Source of the DNA: UBA6022 sp036382575
GTDB taxonomy: Bacteria; Patescibacteriota; Saccharimonadia; Saccharimonadales; Saccharimonadaceae
Reading direction: 5' to 3'
DNA length: 64,000 nt
NCBI GenBank assembly: GCA_036382575.1
Contig: DASVHL010000033.1
Coordinates: 8,465 to 72,464 of the forward strand
Both the position numbers and the translations under genes were made by a program. Shown here piece after piece: positions 51,855-59,862 of this stretch; the first letter of the stretch is position 1, and each line of letters starts with the position of its first letter. The notes under the pieces were generated by a model. That model was not told the origin of the DNA. It searched no databases and was given only the letters and a program-made list of their open reading frames with translations.

Positions 51855-52229
51855 CTATTTAGACTGAAGCTTGTCCATATGGCTATGACTCAGGCCATAA
51901 TAATGGGCAATCTCATGCCATAACGTACGTTTAATTTGTTCACGCAGTTCGGCCTCATCGTTGACGACGCGGAGAATAGAATGCTTAAACAGCGTAATCT
52001 TATCAGGGAGCATTGTCATTCCGCCAGATCGTTCCGTCAGCGGAACACCTTCATACAGGCCCAGTAGAACATGTTGGTTATCAAGCTTCATCTTGATCAC
52101 CTGTTCGGGTGTCGGTTCATCGGCCTGAACAATCACGACATTATTAAGCCCGGTGATATATTCTTGTGGCAAATCATCCATTGCATTAGTAATCAGGTGA
52201 TCGAATTGTTCATCGGTCAGTTGCATCAT
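51855..52229 (-). CDS. Zincin-like metallopeptidase (PF06262 type)
   Basis: A 124-residue protein of the minimal zincin family. HEIAHYYGLS near the C-terminus provides the HExxH zinc site, and LPDKITLFKHSIL is the typical preceding segment. Substrates of these small cytoplasmic zincins are unknown. The start ATG follows a TATAAT box by 9 nt without a Shine-Dalgarno. Confidence 0.83.
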   Translation of the reverse strand: MMQLTDEQFDHLITNAMDDLPQEYITGLNNVVIVQADEPTPEQVIKMKLDNQHVLLGLYEGVPLTERSGGMTMLPDKITLFKHSILRVVNDEAELREQIKRTLWHEIAHYYGLSHSHMDKLQSK

Positions 52230-52238
52230 AGTGTCTCT

Positions 52239-52261
52239 ATTATACTATAAAAAATATAGTA
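52239..52261 (-). promoter_or_regulatory. -10 box and palindrome before the zincin gene
   Basis: TATAAT (52239-52244, minus) is overlapped by the inverted repeat TACTATA (52243-52249) and TATAGTA (52255-52261). It reaches the stop of the upstream 72-aa gene. It may be both promoter and weak transcript end. Confidence 0.45.
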
Positions 52262-52480
52262 TTAGTCCTGGCTAAATGTCAGATTATCAGCTTCGCTTTG
52301 AATGTCTGCTGTGATTGATTCAAGATACGCCGCCAAGTCCTCTTCTCCGGGTCGTTCATTTAAAACGATATGCTCCGGTTCTGACTGTTCGGCTACAATT
52401 TCTTCACGCAAACCATCGCCCAGTGGGTCGATAGGTGTGAATGAGATTGATCCGATAAGGTGCTTTAAAAAATGTGACAT
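52262..52480 (-). CDS. Small acidic hypothetical protein
   Basis: A 72-residue, strongly acidic protein without recognised motifs; the C-terminal half (EEDLAAYLESITADIQSEAD) is a probable helix. It has a good promoter (52515-52543) but no clear ribosome binding site. It lies directly upstream of the zincin gene. Confidence 0.5.
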   Translation of the reverse strand: MSHFLKHLIGSISFTPIDPLGDGLREEIVAEQSEPEHIVLNERPGEEDLAAYLESITADIQSEADNLTFSQD

Positions 52481-52514
52481 AAATACTTTGTTTGTTTTAT
52501 TTGATTATGTATCA

Positions 52515-52543
52515 ATACTAACATAAACATCATAAAATGTCAA
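52515..52543 (-). promoter_or_regulatory. Promoter of the 72-aa gene
   Basis: TTGACA (52538-52543) and TAGTAT (52515-52520) on the minus strand, spaced 17 nt; about 34 nt to the ATG. Confidence 0.6.
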
Positions 52544-52573
52544 TGATCATCGCCTTTACTGCCCAAGAGAATC

Positions 52574-53338
52574 CTACTTTTTAGGTGAGATGGCTGCAAT
52601 CAGTTGGGCTACTGTTTTTGAGCGAATAAGTCCACGAGGTGCTTTGGACGGCTGCAGTCGCTGGGCACAATGCGCGACGAATACCCCGTATATATTTGGC
52701 GCCGTATGGTCTGATTCTGCATGCCACTGAACACCAACGTGGCCGCGGCCCATTATTGCCTCGACCCCACCATCATCCGATCGCGCAATAATCTGAAAAT
52801 CGGGAGCTATCTTATGGACTGCCTGATGATGCCGTGAGGCAACTGTTACCTTATCGCCAGCTGAATATCCAAGGAAGTCTTGAGCAAAGGTCACCGTATG
52901 CATAGCCGCCTGCTTGCTCGTGCCGTGATCAACGTGACTTTCAAGGTCATCGTTTACATCCTGATACAACGTCCCGCCGTAATGAACATTCAGTAATTGT
53001 TCACCGTAACAAATCCCCAGAATAGGGCGACTCCATTCATCACAAGCGTCAATCAGTTGCCGTTCCCAATTAGTTCGCTGACGCGGTTCTAGATCAGCCG
53101 ATCCTTGCTGAGTTTGACCATATAGTGTCGGGTCGATGTCTTCCCCGCCGCTAATAACCACACCGTCGCACAGTTTTGCCGCTACTAATGGGTCAATCCC
53201 TGGATCCAAAAAAAGCGGTTGACCACCCGCTGCACGCACCGCCTCACTATATTCTCGGCGGACGTAGTTATATTCGACACCCTTATTTATAAGATCGTTA
53301 TTGTCGTAACACATTGTGATGCCGATAACTGGTTGCAT
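52574..53338 (-). CDS. Class I glutamine amidotransferase, peptidase C26 (PuuD-like)
   Basis: A 254-residue hydrolase. The nucleophile is C110 in ILGICYGEQLLN, and the histidine-glutamate pair is in GVQWHAES. ISGGEDIDPTLYG is the usual family box. PuuD cleaves gamma-glutamyl-GABA; other relatives act on gamma-glutamyl or polyglutamate bonds, so the substrate here is open. AGGAAA precedes the ATG. Confidence 0.87.
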   Translation of the reverse strand: MQPVIGITMCYDNNDLINKGVEYNYVRREYSEAVRAAGGQPLFLDPGIDPLVAAKLCDGVVISGGEDIDPTLYGQTQQGSADLEPRQRTNWERQLIDACDEWSRPILGICYGEQLLNVHYGGTLYQDVNDDLESHVDHGTSKQAAMHTVTFAQDFLGYSAGDKVTVASRHHQAVHKIAPDFQIIARSDDGGVEAIMGRGHVGVQWHAESDHTAPNIYGVFVAHCAQRLQPSKAPRGLIRSKTVAQLIAAISPKK

Positions 53339-53363
53339 GTTTATTTTTCCTGCTTATGATTCC

Positions 53364-53392
53364 GTTATACGCCCTCTGGCTAGATAAATCAA
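53364..53392 (-). promoter_or_regulatory. Promoter of the C26 peptidase gene
   Basis: TTGATT (53387-53392) and TATAAC (53364-53369) on the minus strand with a 17-nt spacer. The divergent LiaF-like gene has TATACT at about 53399, 11 nt before its ATG. Confidence 0.6.
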
Positions 53393-53415
53393 TCAGCTTA
53401 TACTAAACTGTTATC

Positions 53416-54084
53416 ATGAAACATCCCCATATCGCACGAACACTTACCGGAATTGGCATTATTATTATCGGGCTTGCCGCACTCGTCGCTAGTTTTGGCG
53501 TCTTCGACTTCGAGACTATTCTCTCTAAATGGTGGCCGACGCTTGTGATTGCCGGTGGTATCCTTGCGCTTGTTAACAACCTTCAGCGTCCACTGTGGCC
53601 GATTGTCGTAATTATCATTGGAGTATTATGGCAACTTGAGAATTTTAACCTGATCCAATTTGATGTTTGGCAACTATTTTGGCCAGCAATTATTATTGCG
53701 ATCGGTTGGTCGGTGATTCAAAATCACGACAAAAACCCGCTGGTTACCGAATCTCGCGATACCGACGACATTTCTGTTGTGTTTGGTGGAGTTGACACAA
53801 AAAATGAATCGAAGGATTACAAGGGTGGTAAAGCCTCTGTCGTTCTAGGCGCCGGCGTTCTCGATCTGCGTCACGCTGTGATTAAAAAAGAAGCAACTCT
53901 TAATGTCTTCTCTATGATGGGCGGTCTTGAGATTAAAGTGCCAGAAGGATGGGCGGTCCGCACAAAGGTCAGTCCAATTCTTGGAGGTGTTGAGAACAAG
54001 GCCATGTCACTCGACAAACCTGGTGCACCCGTCCTGACAATCACTGGTAGCGCTATTATGAGCGGTATCGAAATTAAGCACTAG
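53416..54084 (+). CDS. LiaF-like membrane protein
   Basis: A 222-residue protein. Four membrane segments (about 8-110, the LiaI/LiaF-like region) include repeated WWPTLVIAGG / FWPAIIIAIG units. They are followed by a soluble beta-helical LiaF C-terminal domain starting DISVVFGGVDTKNESKDY. LiaF proteins modulate cell-envelope stress kinases, but no LiaS-type kinase is adjacent. A bidirectional terminator follows. Confidence 0.82.
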   Translation: MKHPHIARTLTGIGIIIIGLAALVASFGVFDFETILSKWWPTLVIAGGILALVNNLQRPLWPIVVIIIGVLWQLENFNLIQFDVWQLFWPAIIIAIGWSVIQNHDKNPLVTESRDTDDISVVFGGVDTKNESKDYKGGKASVVLGAGVLDLRHAVIKKEATLNVFSMMGGLEIKVPEGWAVRTKVSPILGGVENKAMSLDKPGAPVLTITGSAIMSGIEIKH

Positions 54085-54101
54085 ACGCTCACTCACTAGT
54101 A

Positions 54102-54134
54102 AAATACCCGCTCTACATAAGCGGGTATTTTTAT
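54102..54134. terminator. Bidirectional terminator between the LiaF-like gene and ileS
   Basis: AAATACCCGC (54102-54111) and GCGGGTATTT (54121-54130) form a 10-bp stem with a 9-nt loop, then TTATTAT on plus and TTTTAC on minus. Confidence 0.85.
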
Positions 54135-54149
54135 TATGCAATTATGATT

Positions 54150-57008
54150 TTAGGCTTTCTGTAATGACAGCGTCAGCTCCGCACCTTCGACCTTGACCGT
54201 TGTAACATAATCATACGTATCGGCCGTCATAGTATCCGCTAAAGTCTCGGCCGCAATCGTCTCTTTGTGTTCATCAACTGCCTGGTGCAAATCTTTGTCG
54301 TCACTAACGAGGCTCAATGCGATACGGTCATCAACGTTCAGACCAGCTTGCTTGCGAGCATTCTGGACATGACGAATCACTTCGCGCATCAATCCTTCAC
54401 GCTTTAGCTCCGGCGTCAGCGTAAGATCAAGCGCTAATTCTTTGCCGATCTTTACTTCTTTGACATTCAACTCTTCAGTCAAGATATCTTCAAAGTTCAC
54501 AAACTCGCCTAATTGCGGAATTGTCACACTCGCTAGTGGCTGACGAACTTTCATACGTTCTTTGGCTCGAATACTGAGCCCAGCATTCACGTATTCACGG
54601 ACCATTTCCATGTCCTGGACAACTAATTCATTCACATGCCCAGTTGCCGGCCAATCAAGTAAGTGAACACTCTCGCCACCTGTAAGTTTCTGATACAACT
54701 CTTCGGCGAGGAATGGCGTAAATGGCGCCAAAACGTAGCTTAACTGCACCAATACGTAGTGGAGCGTGCGATAGGCGTTATTCTTATCAGTATCATCACC
54801 TGATTTCCAGAAGCGACGGCGGCTACGACGTACGTACCAGTTAGAAGCATCTTCGATAAATGGCAAGATTGGCTTAATCGCGTTTGGAATATCGTAAGCA
54901 TCCATATGCTTTTCAACCTCAGCAGTTAGTTGATGGACACGGCTGACCACCCATTGATCGAGTGGATTTTCAAGGCTGTCGGTTGGATCTGAAAGATCGC
55001 CGTTAAATTCCCAGCCATCAACTTCGGCATACATCGTAAAGAAATCATACATATTCCAGACCATTGATAGCTTGCGTGCGACATCCCCGACTTCCTTGTC
55101 CTGTAGGGCAAAATCCTCGCCGTTCAGAAGTGGGCTTTGTAGTAGCAGGAAACGAAGACTGTCAGCTGAGTACTGATCCATCAACACATTTGGATCTGTG
55201 TAGTTGCCGTAGCTTTTGCTCATTTTGCGGCCGTCATTACCCGCCACATTGCCCGTTACAATGACGTTCTTGAATGAGTTTTCGCCAAACAAGGCGACGC
55301 TCATTGAATGCATGTAGTAAAACCAAGCGCGGACCTGACCAATGTATTCCACGATGAAATCACCAGGAAAATTTTGTTCGAACTTCTGCTTGTTTTCAAA
55401 CGGATAATGGAACTGCGCAAATGGCATACTGCCGGCTTCAAACCAGCTATCCATTACCTTATCGATACGCTCATAGGTGACACCATCGATTTCAAAGGTA
55501 ATATCATCTACCCACGGACGGTGGTAATCATCGAGTTCGACACCACTTAGTTCTTTCAGCTCATCGTAACTGCCGACAACCTTCACATGTGTTTCGCCGC
55601 TGTTATCAGTACCCTTCCAGACAGGCATTGCCGTCGCCCAGAAACGGTCACGTGACAAGTTCCAGTCTGGTGCTTGTTCAATCGTTTTAGCAAAGCGACC
55701 ATTCTTTACATGTGGCGGGAACCAGTTAACATTGCCATTCTTTTCAAGCATCGTTTCGCGCTGCGTGTCGATATCCATAAACCAACTTGGGTGCGCACGG
55801 TACATCAACTTCGTGCCACAACGATGACAATGTGGGTAGCTGTGACGGATATAATCGATTTTCCAAACAATACCTTGCTCGTGTAACGTCTTAGCGATTG
55901 TTTTATTGATATCCCAGACATTCTCACCAGTCCAGTCACCTTCAGTGAAATGACCATTCTCGTCGATTGTATGAACAACCGGAATCTTCTTTTTGCGGGC
56001 CAGCGCAAAGTCCTCTTCACCATAAGCGGGTGCGATGTGAACGATACCAGAACCATCCTCGACACTGACATAGTCAGCGTGCCAAATTTGATGCGCATTC
56101 TCACCGCGATCAACACCGAGAAGTGGTTCGTATGATTTACCAACGAGTTCTTTGCCTTTTAGCGTGCGAACAACTTTATAGCTCAATGCCTGATGTTTGT
56201 CGTCAGTTAATACTTTTTCTGCTAGCTCCTTTGCAAGAATCAAACGCTCTCCATCGAGATCAACTTCAACATATTCAACATCCTTGTTTACTGCAATAGC
56301 TGTATTTGCCGGTAGTGTCCAGGGTGTTGTAGTCCAGGCTAGCAAGCTAACGGCTTCACCAACAAGTTTGAATTTTGTATAGACAGACGGGTCAGTGACA
56401 TCCTGATAGGCACCAGCATCCATTGTTACCTCGGCTTTTGAAAGTGGCGTCGCATCAAGCGTACAGTACATCAGTACCTTTTCACCTTCGTAAATCTTGC
56501 CTTTTTCGTACAAAGTTTTAAACGCCCACCATACCGATTCCATATATTCTTTATCCATGGTCTTGTAAGCGCCCTTAAAGTCCACCCAGCGGCCAATACG
56601 ATCAATCGTATCTTCCCATAAGCTACTTGTCTGAACCATGTTCTCGCGACAAGCGATAATATATTTCTCAATGCCATAATCTAGCACTTCTTCTCGTGAG
56701 TTAATACCAAGCTTCTTCTCGGTATAACGCTCAGCGGGAAGTCCATGACAGTCCCAACCCCAAACACGCTCAACATGCTTGCCTTTCATCGTCTGATAAC
56801 GAGGCACGACGTCTTTAACAATCGAACTAAGTAGTGTTCCATGGTGAGGCACACCAGAAATAAACGGAGGACCATCATAAAACACATATGAATTATCTTT
56901 CGAGCGTTGTTCAATCGATTTTTCAAATGTTTTGTTCTTCTTCCACTGCTGCACTAAATCTTTTTCGTACTCAAGTGCTCGTCGTCGCGTATTGGCTTTG
57001 TACTTCAT
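54150..57008 (-). CDS. ileS: Isoleucyl-tRNA synthetase, eukaryote-like type
   Basis: A 952-residue class I synthetase. The segment GPPFISGVPHHGTLL and the following KDVVPRYQTMKGKHVERVWGWDCHGLPAE ally it with the eukaryotic/archaeal-like IleRS2 branch. The HIGH box reads HHGT (residues 55-58), so its last histidine is replaced by threonine. KMSKS is intact in GRKMSKSYGNY. The CP1 editing domain includes TTPWTLPANTAIAVN. The start at 57008 is chosen for AAAGGAA 7 nt upstream. A T-box leader controls it. Confidence 0.94.
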   Translation of the reverse strand: MKYKANTRRRALEYEKDLVQQWKKNKTFEKSIEQRSKDNSYVFYDGPPFISGVPHHGTLLSSIVKDVVPRYQTMKGKHVERVWGWDCHGLPAERYTEKKLGINSREEVLDYGIEKYIIACRENMVQTSSLWEDTIDRIGRWVDFKGAYKTMDKEYMESVWWAFKTLYEKGKIYEGEKVLMYCTLDATPLSKAEVTMDAGAYQDVTDPSVYTKFKLVGEAVSLLAWTTTPWTLPANTAIAVNKDVEYVEVDLDGERLILAKELAEKVLTDDKHQALSYKVVRTLKGKELVGKSYEPLLGVDRGENAHQIWHADYVSVEDGSGIVHIAPAYGEEDFALARKKKIPVVHTIDENGHFTEGDWTGENVWDINKTIAKTLHEQGIVWKIDYIRHSYPHCHRCGTKLMYRAHPSWFMDIDTQRETMLEKNGNVNWFPPHVKNGRFAKTIEQAPDWNLSRDRFWATAMPVWKGTDNSGETHVKVVGSYDELKELSGVELDDYHRPWVDDITFEIDGVTYERIDKVMDSWFEAGSMPFAQFHYPFENKQKFEQNFPGDFIVEYIGQVRAWFYYMHSMSVALFGENSFKNVIVTGNVAGNDGRKMSKSYGNYTDPNVLMDQYSADSLRFLLLQSPLLNGEDFALQDKEVGDVARKLSMVWNMYDFFTMYAEVDGWEFNGDLSDPTDSLENPLDQWVVSRVHQLTAEVEKHMDAYDIPNAIKPILPFIEDASNWYVRRSRRRFWKSGDDTDKNNAYRTLHYVLVQLSYVLAPFTPFLAEELYQKLTGGESVHLLDWPATGHVNELVVQDMEMVREYVNAGLSIRAKERMKVRQPLASVTIPQLGEFVNFEDILTEELNVKEVKIGKELALDLTLTPELKREGLMREVIRHVQNARKQAGLNVDDRIALSLVSDDKDLHQAVDEHKETIAAETLADTMTADTYDYVTTVKVEGAELTLSLQKA

Positions 57009-57023
57009 TTTTATTCCTTTCAT

Positions 57024-57219
57024 AAAAATAAAAAATCCCTTTTTAGTCACTGGAATCCGCATATGCGGACGGTACCATCCAGTTTCTAAAAAGAGATTCT
57101 TCTTAGCGCTTAGTTGTTCGCTTTAACGCAGCGTGCGCGTTGAGTTCTACTCGGCCAAAGCTTTTCTTCCCAATGACTTCGTGGCTGATAACCACTCATC
57201 TACAAACATAGAATGTCTA
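57024..57219 (-). promoter_or_regulatory. T-box riboswitch of ileS with ultrashort specifier stem
   Basis: In the transcript, the hairpin GUGG-UUAUCAG-CCAC (57195-57181) displays AUC, an Ile codon, followed by a purine. A base helix GAUGA/UCAUU lies outside it. A three-way junction follows (57161-57120). The antiterminator has A1 CUGGA/UCCAG (57082-57078, 57054-57050), the seven-base bulge UGGUACC (57077-57071) that should bind tRNA CCA, and A2 GUCCGC/GCGGAU. An outer 12-bp stem (57097-57086 with 57046-57035) followed by a T-rich tract is the terminator. CUAAGAAG (57106-57099) can sequester its 5' arm. The promoter and position before ileS fit. Confidence 0.82.
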
Positions 57220-57225
57220 GGCTTT

Positions 57226-57254
57226 ATTCTACACGCTTTAGACCGATATTGAAA
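57226..57254 (-). promoter_or_regulatory. Promoter of the ileS T-box leader
   Basis: TTTCAA (57249-57254) and TAGAAT (57226-57231) on the minus strand with a 17-nt spacer, downstream of the VKOR stop. The leader is about 210 nt. Confidence 0.6.
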
Positions 57255-57266
57255 GATATGAGCCGG

Positions 57267-57887
57267 TTAAGCAAACAGTGCGTCGCCGAATTTCAGTACG
57301 ACGAGGGCGATCATAGCAACAATCCAGCTCGCAACAATCAGTTTGTGATAGCCACCTTTAATAAGAGCCTGGGCCTTCTTATTAGCTGACTTCGAAAGAC
57401 CAAATGTATTTTCGCGAAGATTATAGTGCGTTATTGTCGCAAATAGCATCGTGGTCGTAAATGTCACAACCAAACACCACGGACAAAGCACTTCAATTAC
57501 ATAAACGCTATTGAAAAATAGCCAGTATGCAAACACGAGGCCCAGCAAATAGCCGATATTAGCACCGATATAAAACCAGCGTGGCAACACTGCCTTACTT
57601 AAACCAAGTGATGCCACAACGATTACCACCGGAAATGCCATCAGGCCAATAAACATATTCGGAAAACCAAAGACACTAGCTTGCCAGGTTTTCATTACCT
57701 CAGCACAGTTGAGGACAAGGTTAAACGAGCAAGACAGAACTGTATCCGGGTTCTTTAATAGATGAAACTCTTCAACTGCCAGTACAAAGCTTGCGATCAA
57801 GCCAACAATACCAAATGCCAACATAGTACCAAAAATCCAACGATTTGAACGCTCTTTTTGTTCAGCTTTTGCAAACAGTTTAAACAT
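57267..57887 (-). CDS. Vitamin K epoxide reductase (VKOR) family protein
   Basis: A 206-residue membrane protein with about five segments. The loop cysteines C53 and C61 and the CPWC motif (C135, C138) are all present. Bacterial VKOR reoxidises a DsbA-like partner and passes electrons to quinone, replacing DsbB, so it drives disulphide formation in exported proteins. No DsbA-like CxxC protein is encoded in the window. It overlaps the thioredoxin-fold gene by 8 nt. Confidence 0.9.
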   Translation of the reverse strand: MFKLFAKAEQKERSNRWIFGTMLAFGIVGLIASFVLAVEEFHLLKNPDTVLSCSFNLVLNCAEVMKTWQASVFGFPNMFIGLMAFPVVIVVASLGLSKAVLPRWFYIGANIGYLLGLVFAYWLFFNSVYVIEVLCPWCLVVTFTTTMLFATITHYNLRENTFGLSKSANKKAQALIKGGYHKLIVASWIVAMIALVVLKFGDALFA

Positions 57888-58137
57888 AGTAGCTTACCTC
57901 ACTGATGGTTGGTAGCGGACGACCACGCCAAAGATTTTGCAGCACAGCATCATCACTTAACGCAACAATGCTTGGATATTCAACAATGTCGTAGGTACGG
58001 CAGAAACTCGCACCATCAGGGGTATCGGGGTTCATTGTCTCGAGTTCGTGGCCAGTTTGGCGGGCAAAATCACGCAGATAGTCGATCACTTCGCGTGCAT
58101 GATCACTTTCCTCTTTGTAAATAACGATTGCCCTCAT
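57880..58137 (-). CDS. Thioredoxin-fold protein without CxxC
   Basis: An 85-residue protein with the beta-alpha-beta order of small thioredoxin or glutaredoxin domains: RAIVIYKEESDHAREVIDYL, then IVEYPSIVAL with the cis-proline. The CxxC site is replaced by ESDH; one cysteine remains (SFCRTYDI). It cannot act as an ordinary oxidoreductase. The overlap with VKOR suggests a shared role, perhaps as a regulatory or binding subunit. Confidence 0.65.
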   Translation of the reverse strand: MRAIVIYKEESDHAREVIDYLRDFARQTGHELETMNPDTPDGASFCRTYDIVEYPSIVALSDDAVLQNLWRGRPLPTISEVSYYV

Positions 58138-58142
58138 ACCAC

Positions 58143-58589
58143 CTACTTTCTACGACGCTGCTGTAAGATTTCTTCAAATTCATCAAGCGTTTTAAAGTCG
58201 TGATACACGCTCGCAAAACGCACATAGGCCACTTCATTGCGAATTGCCAGCTCATCGAGTACCAAATCGCCGATTTGGCGTGAAATTACTTCACCCTCAC
58301 CCAGGTCATAGACCGCATCTTCGACGTTGTTAATGATCTCTTCAACTTCTAGTTCAGAGGTAAAGAATTTACCAACCGAACGATGGATCGCATTTGCTAG
58401 CTTATCGCGGTCAAATAGCTCACGGGTGCCGTCTTTTTTGACAACCGCAATATTTGGACGCTCGACACGTTCGTACGTCGTAAAGCGTTTACCGTCGGCC
58501 GTCTCACGGCGACGACGAATTGTCACGCCATCGGCAGACTCTCGTGATTCAATAACGCGACTATCGCCAATCTTGTATTTCGAACTCAT
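58143..58589 (-). CDS. nrdR: NrdR-like ATP-cone regulator lacking the zinc ribbon cysteines
   Basis: A 148-residue protein aligning with NrdR over its whole length: SRVIESRESADGVTIRRRRET and RFTTYERVERP, then an ATP-cone domain VVKKDGTRELFDRDKLANAI up to VAYVRFASVYHDFKTLDEFEE. NrdR represses ribonucleotide reductase genes when dATP is high and uses a Cys4 zinc ribbon to bind DNA. Here the CPxC and CxxC sites are replaced and the protein has no cysteine at all. Function as a DNA-binding repressor is therefore uncertain. It lies 12 nt after ftsZ. Confidence 0.85.
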   Translation of the reverse strand: MSSKYKIGDSRVIESRESADGVTIRRRRETADGKRFTTYERVERPNIAVVKKDGTRELFDRDKLANAIHRSVGKFFTSELEVEEIINNVEDAVYDLGEGEVISRQIGDLVLDELAIRNEVAYVRFASVYHDFKTLDEFEEILQQRRRK

Positions 58590-58601
58590 CAGGTAGCTCC
58601 C

Positions 58602-59798
58602 TTAAGATTCGTCAGATTTTTTAGCTTTTTTGCGACGACGCAAGAAGGCTGGTGTATCTGATTCGTCGTCATCTTCAGGCTGATCGGCCCAGATATTATG
58701 TGTCGTGTCTTCTGCAAAACTTGCTGCAGCGTCAACTTGGTCAAGATCCATATTAATCTCTTCGACAGCGGCATCGGCTGGCTCGTGACGTTTATTAAGT
58801 GCAGTTGGAACCTCTAGTTGAGCAGCCTGCTCATGGAAGAATGCGCTGTCAAAGCCCGTTGCAATAACAGTGATGATTAGTTCATCTTCAAGTTCTGGCT
58901 TTAAGGTTGCACCAAAGATAATATTGGCATCTGGTGAGACCGAGCTAGTGATAATTTCAGCAGCCTCTTGAATCTCACTCATACTCATGTCGTAGCCGCC
59001 AGTGACGTTAAATAGAACGCCCTTAGCACCATCGATTGACACTTCGATGAGCGGTGACTCAATTGCTTGCTGTGCGGCCTGTGCGGCACGGTCATCGCCA
59101 CTGGCGCGGCCAATGCCCATAAGCGCTGAACCAGCGTTGCTCATAATTGCCTTTACGTCGGCAAAGTCGAGGTTGATCAAACCGTGTTCGGTAATCAACT
59201 CTGAAATACCCTGAACACCTTGGCGAAGAACATCGTCAGCAATCTTGAAGGTTTCAAGAAGTGGGGTGCGACGGTCGATTGTCTGAAGAAGACGATCGTT
59301 AGGAATCGTAATCAAAGTATCAACTTGCTTGCCAAGCTGTGCAATTGCCCAGTCAGCGTTTTGGCGACGCTTGTCACCTTCAAAGCTAAATGGCTTGGTG
59401 GCAACACCAACAACCAAAATGCCTAGTTCGCGAGCTACTTCAGCTACAACATGGCCAGCACCACTACCAGTACCACCACCGGCACCAATCGTCACAAAGA
59501 TCATATCAGCGCCTTCAATTGCAGCTTTGATTTCTTCGCGTGATTCGTTTGCAGCTGCTTCACCCATTGATGGATCTGCACCAGCACCGAGGCCGTTTGT
59601 CGTCGTGTGACCCAGGTGGATCTTCACGTCGGCCTTTGAGTTATGAAGCGCCTGCGCATCAGTGTTCATCGCAATGAACTGGACTCCGGACAAGCCGGCA
59701 TCTTTCATGCGGTTGACAGCAGAGCCACCGGCACCACCAACACCAACAACTTTGATGCTAGCGAAGGTTTGTATTTCACTTGGTTTTACTTCAGGCAT
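58602..59798 (-). CDS. ftsZ: Cell division GTPase FtsZ
   Basis: A 398-residue tubulin homologue that forms the division ring. The nucleotide loop reads GAGGGTGSGAGHVVAE (usual GGGTGTGAAP, so AP is GH here). The T7 loop NLDFADVKAIM is present. The acidic linker ends with the conserved C-terminal peptide DTPAFLRRRKK that binds FtsA. The ATG at 59798 is favoured by GGGGAG at suitable spacing. It follows ftsA by 64 nt. Confidence 0.96.
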   Translation of the reverse strand: MPEVKPSEIQTFASIKVVGVGGAGGSAVNRMKDAGLSGVQFIAMNTDAQALHNSKADVKIHLGHTTTNGLGAGADPSMGEAAANESREEIKAAIEGADMIFVTIGAGGGTGSGAGHVVAEVARELGILVVGVATKPFSFEGDKRRQNADWAIAQLGKQVDTLITIPNDRLLQTIDRRTPLLETFKIADDVLRQGVQGISELITEHGLINLDFADVKAIMSNAGSALMGIGRASGDDRAAQAAQQAIESPLIEVSIDGAKGVLFNVTGGYDMSMSEIQEAAEIITSSVSPDANIIFGATLKPELEDELIITVIATGFDSAFFHEQAAQLEVPTALNKRHEPADAAVEEINMDLDQVDAAASFAEDTTHNIWADQPEDDDESDTPAFLRRRKKAKKSDES

Positions 59799-59862
59799 GG
59801 AATGCACTCTCCCCAGATATTCTATTCTTAACTAAGTATATCATTTATTGTTCAAAAACTAA

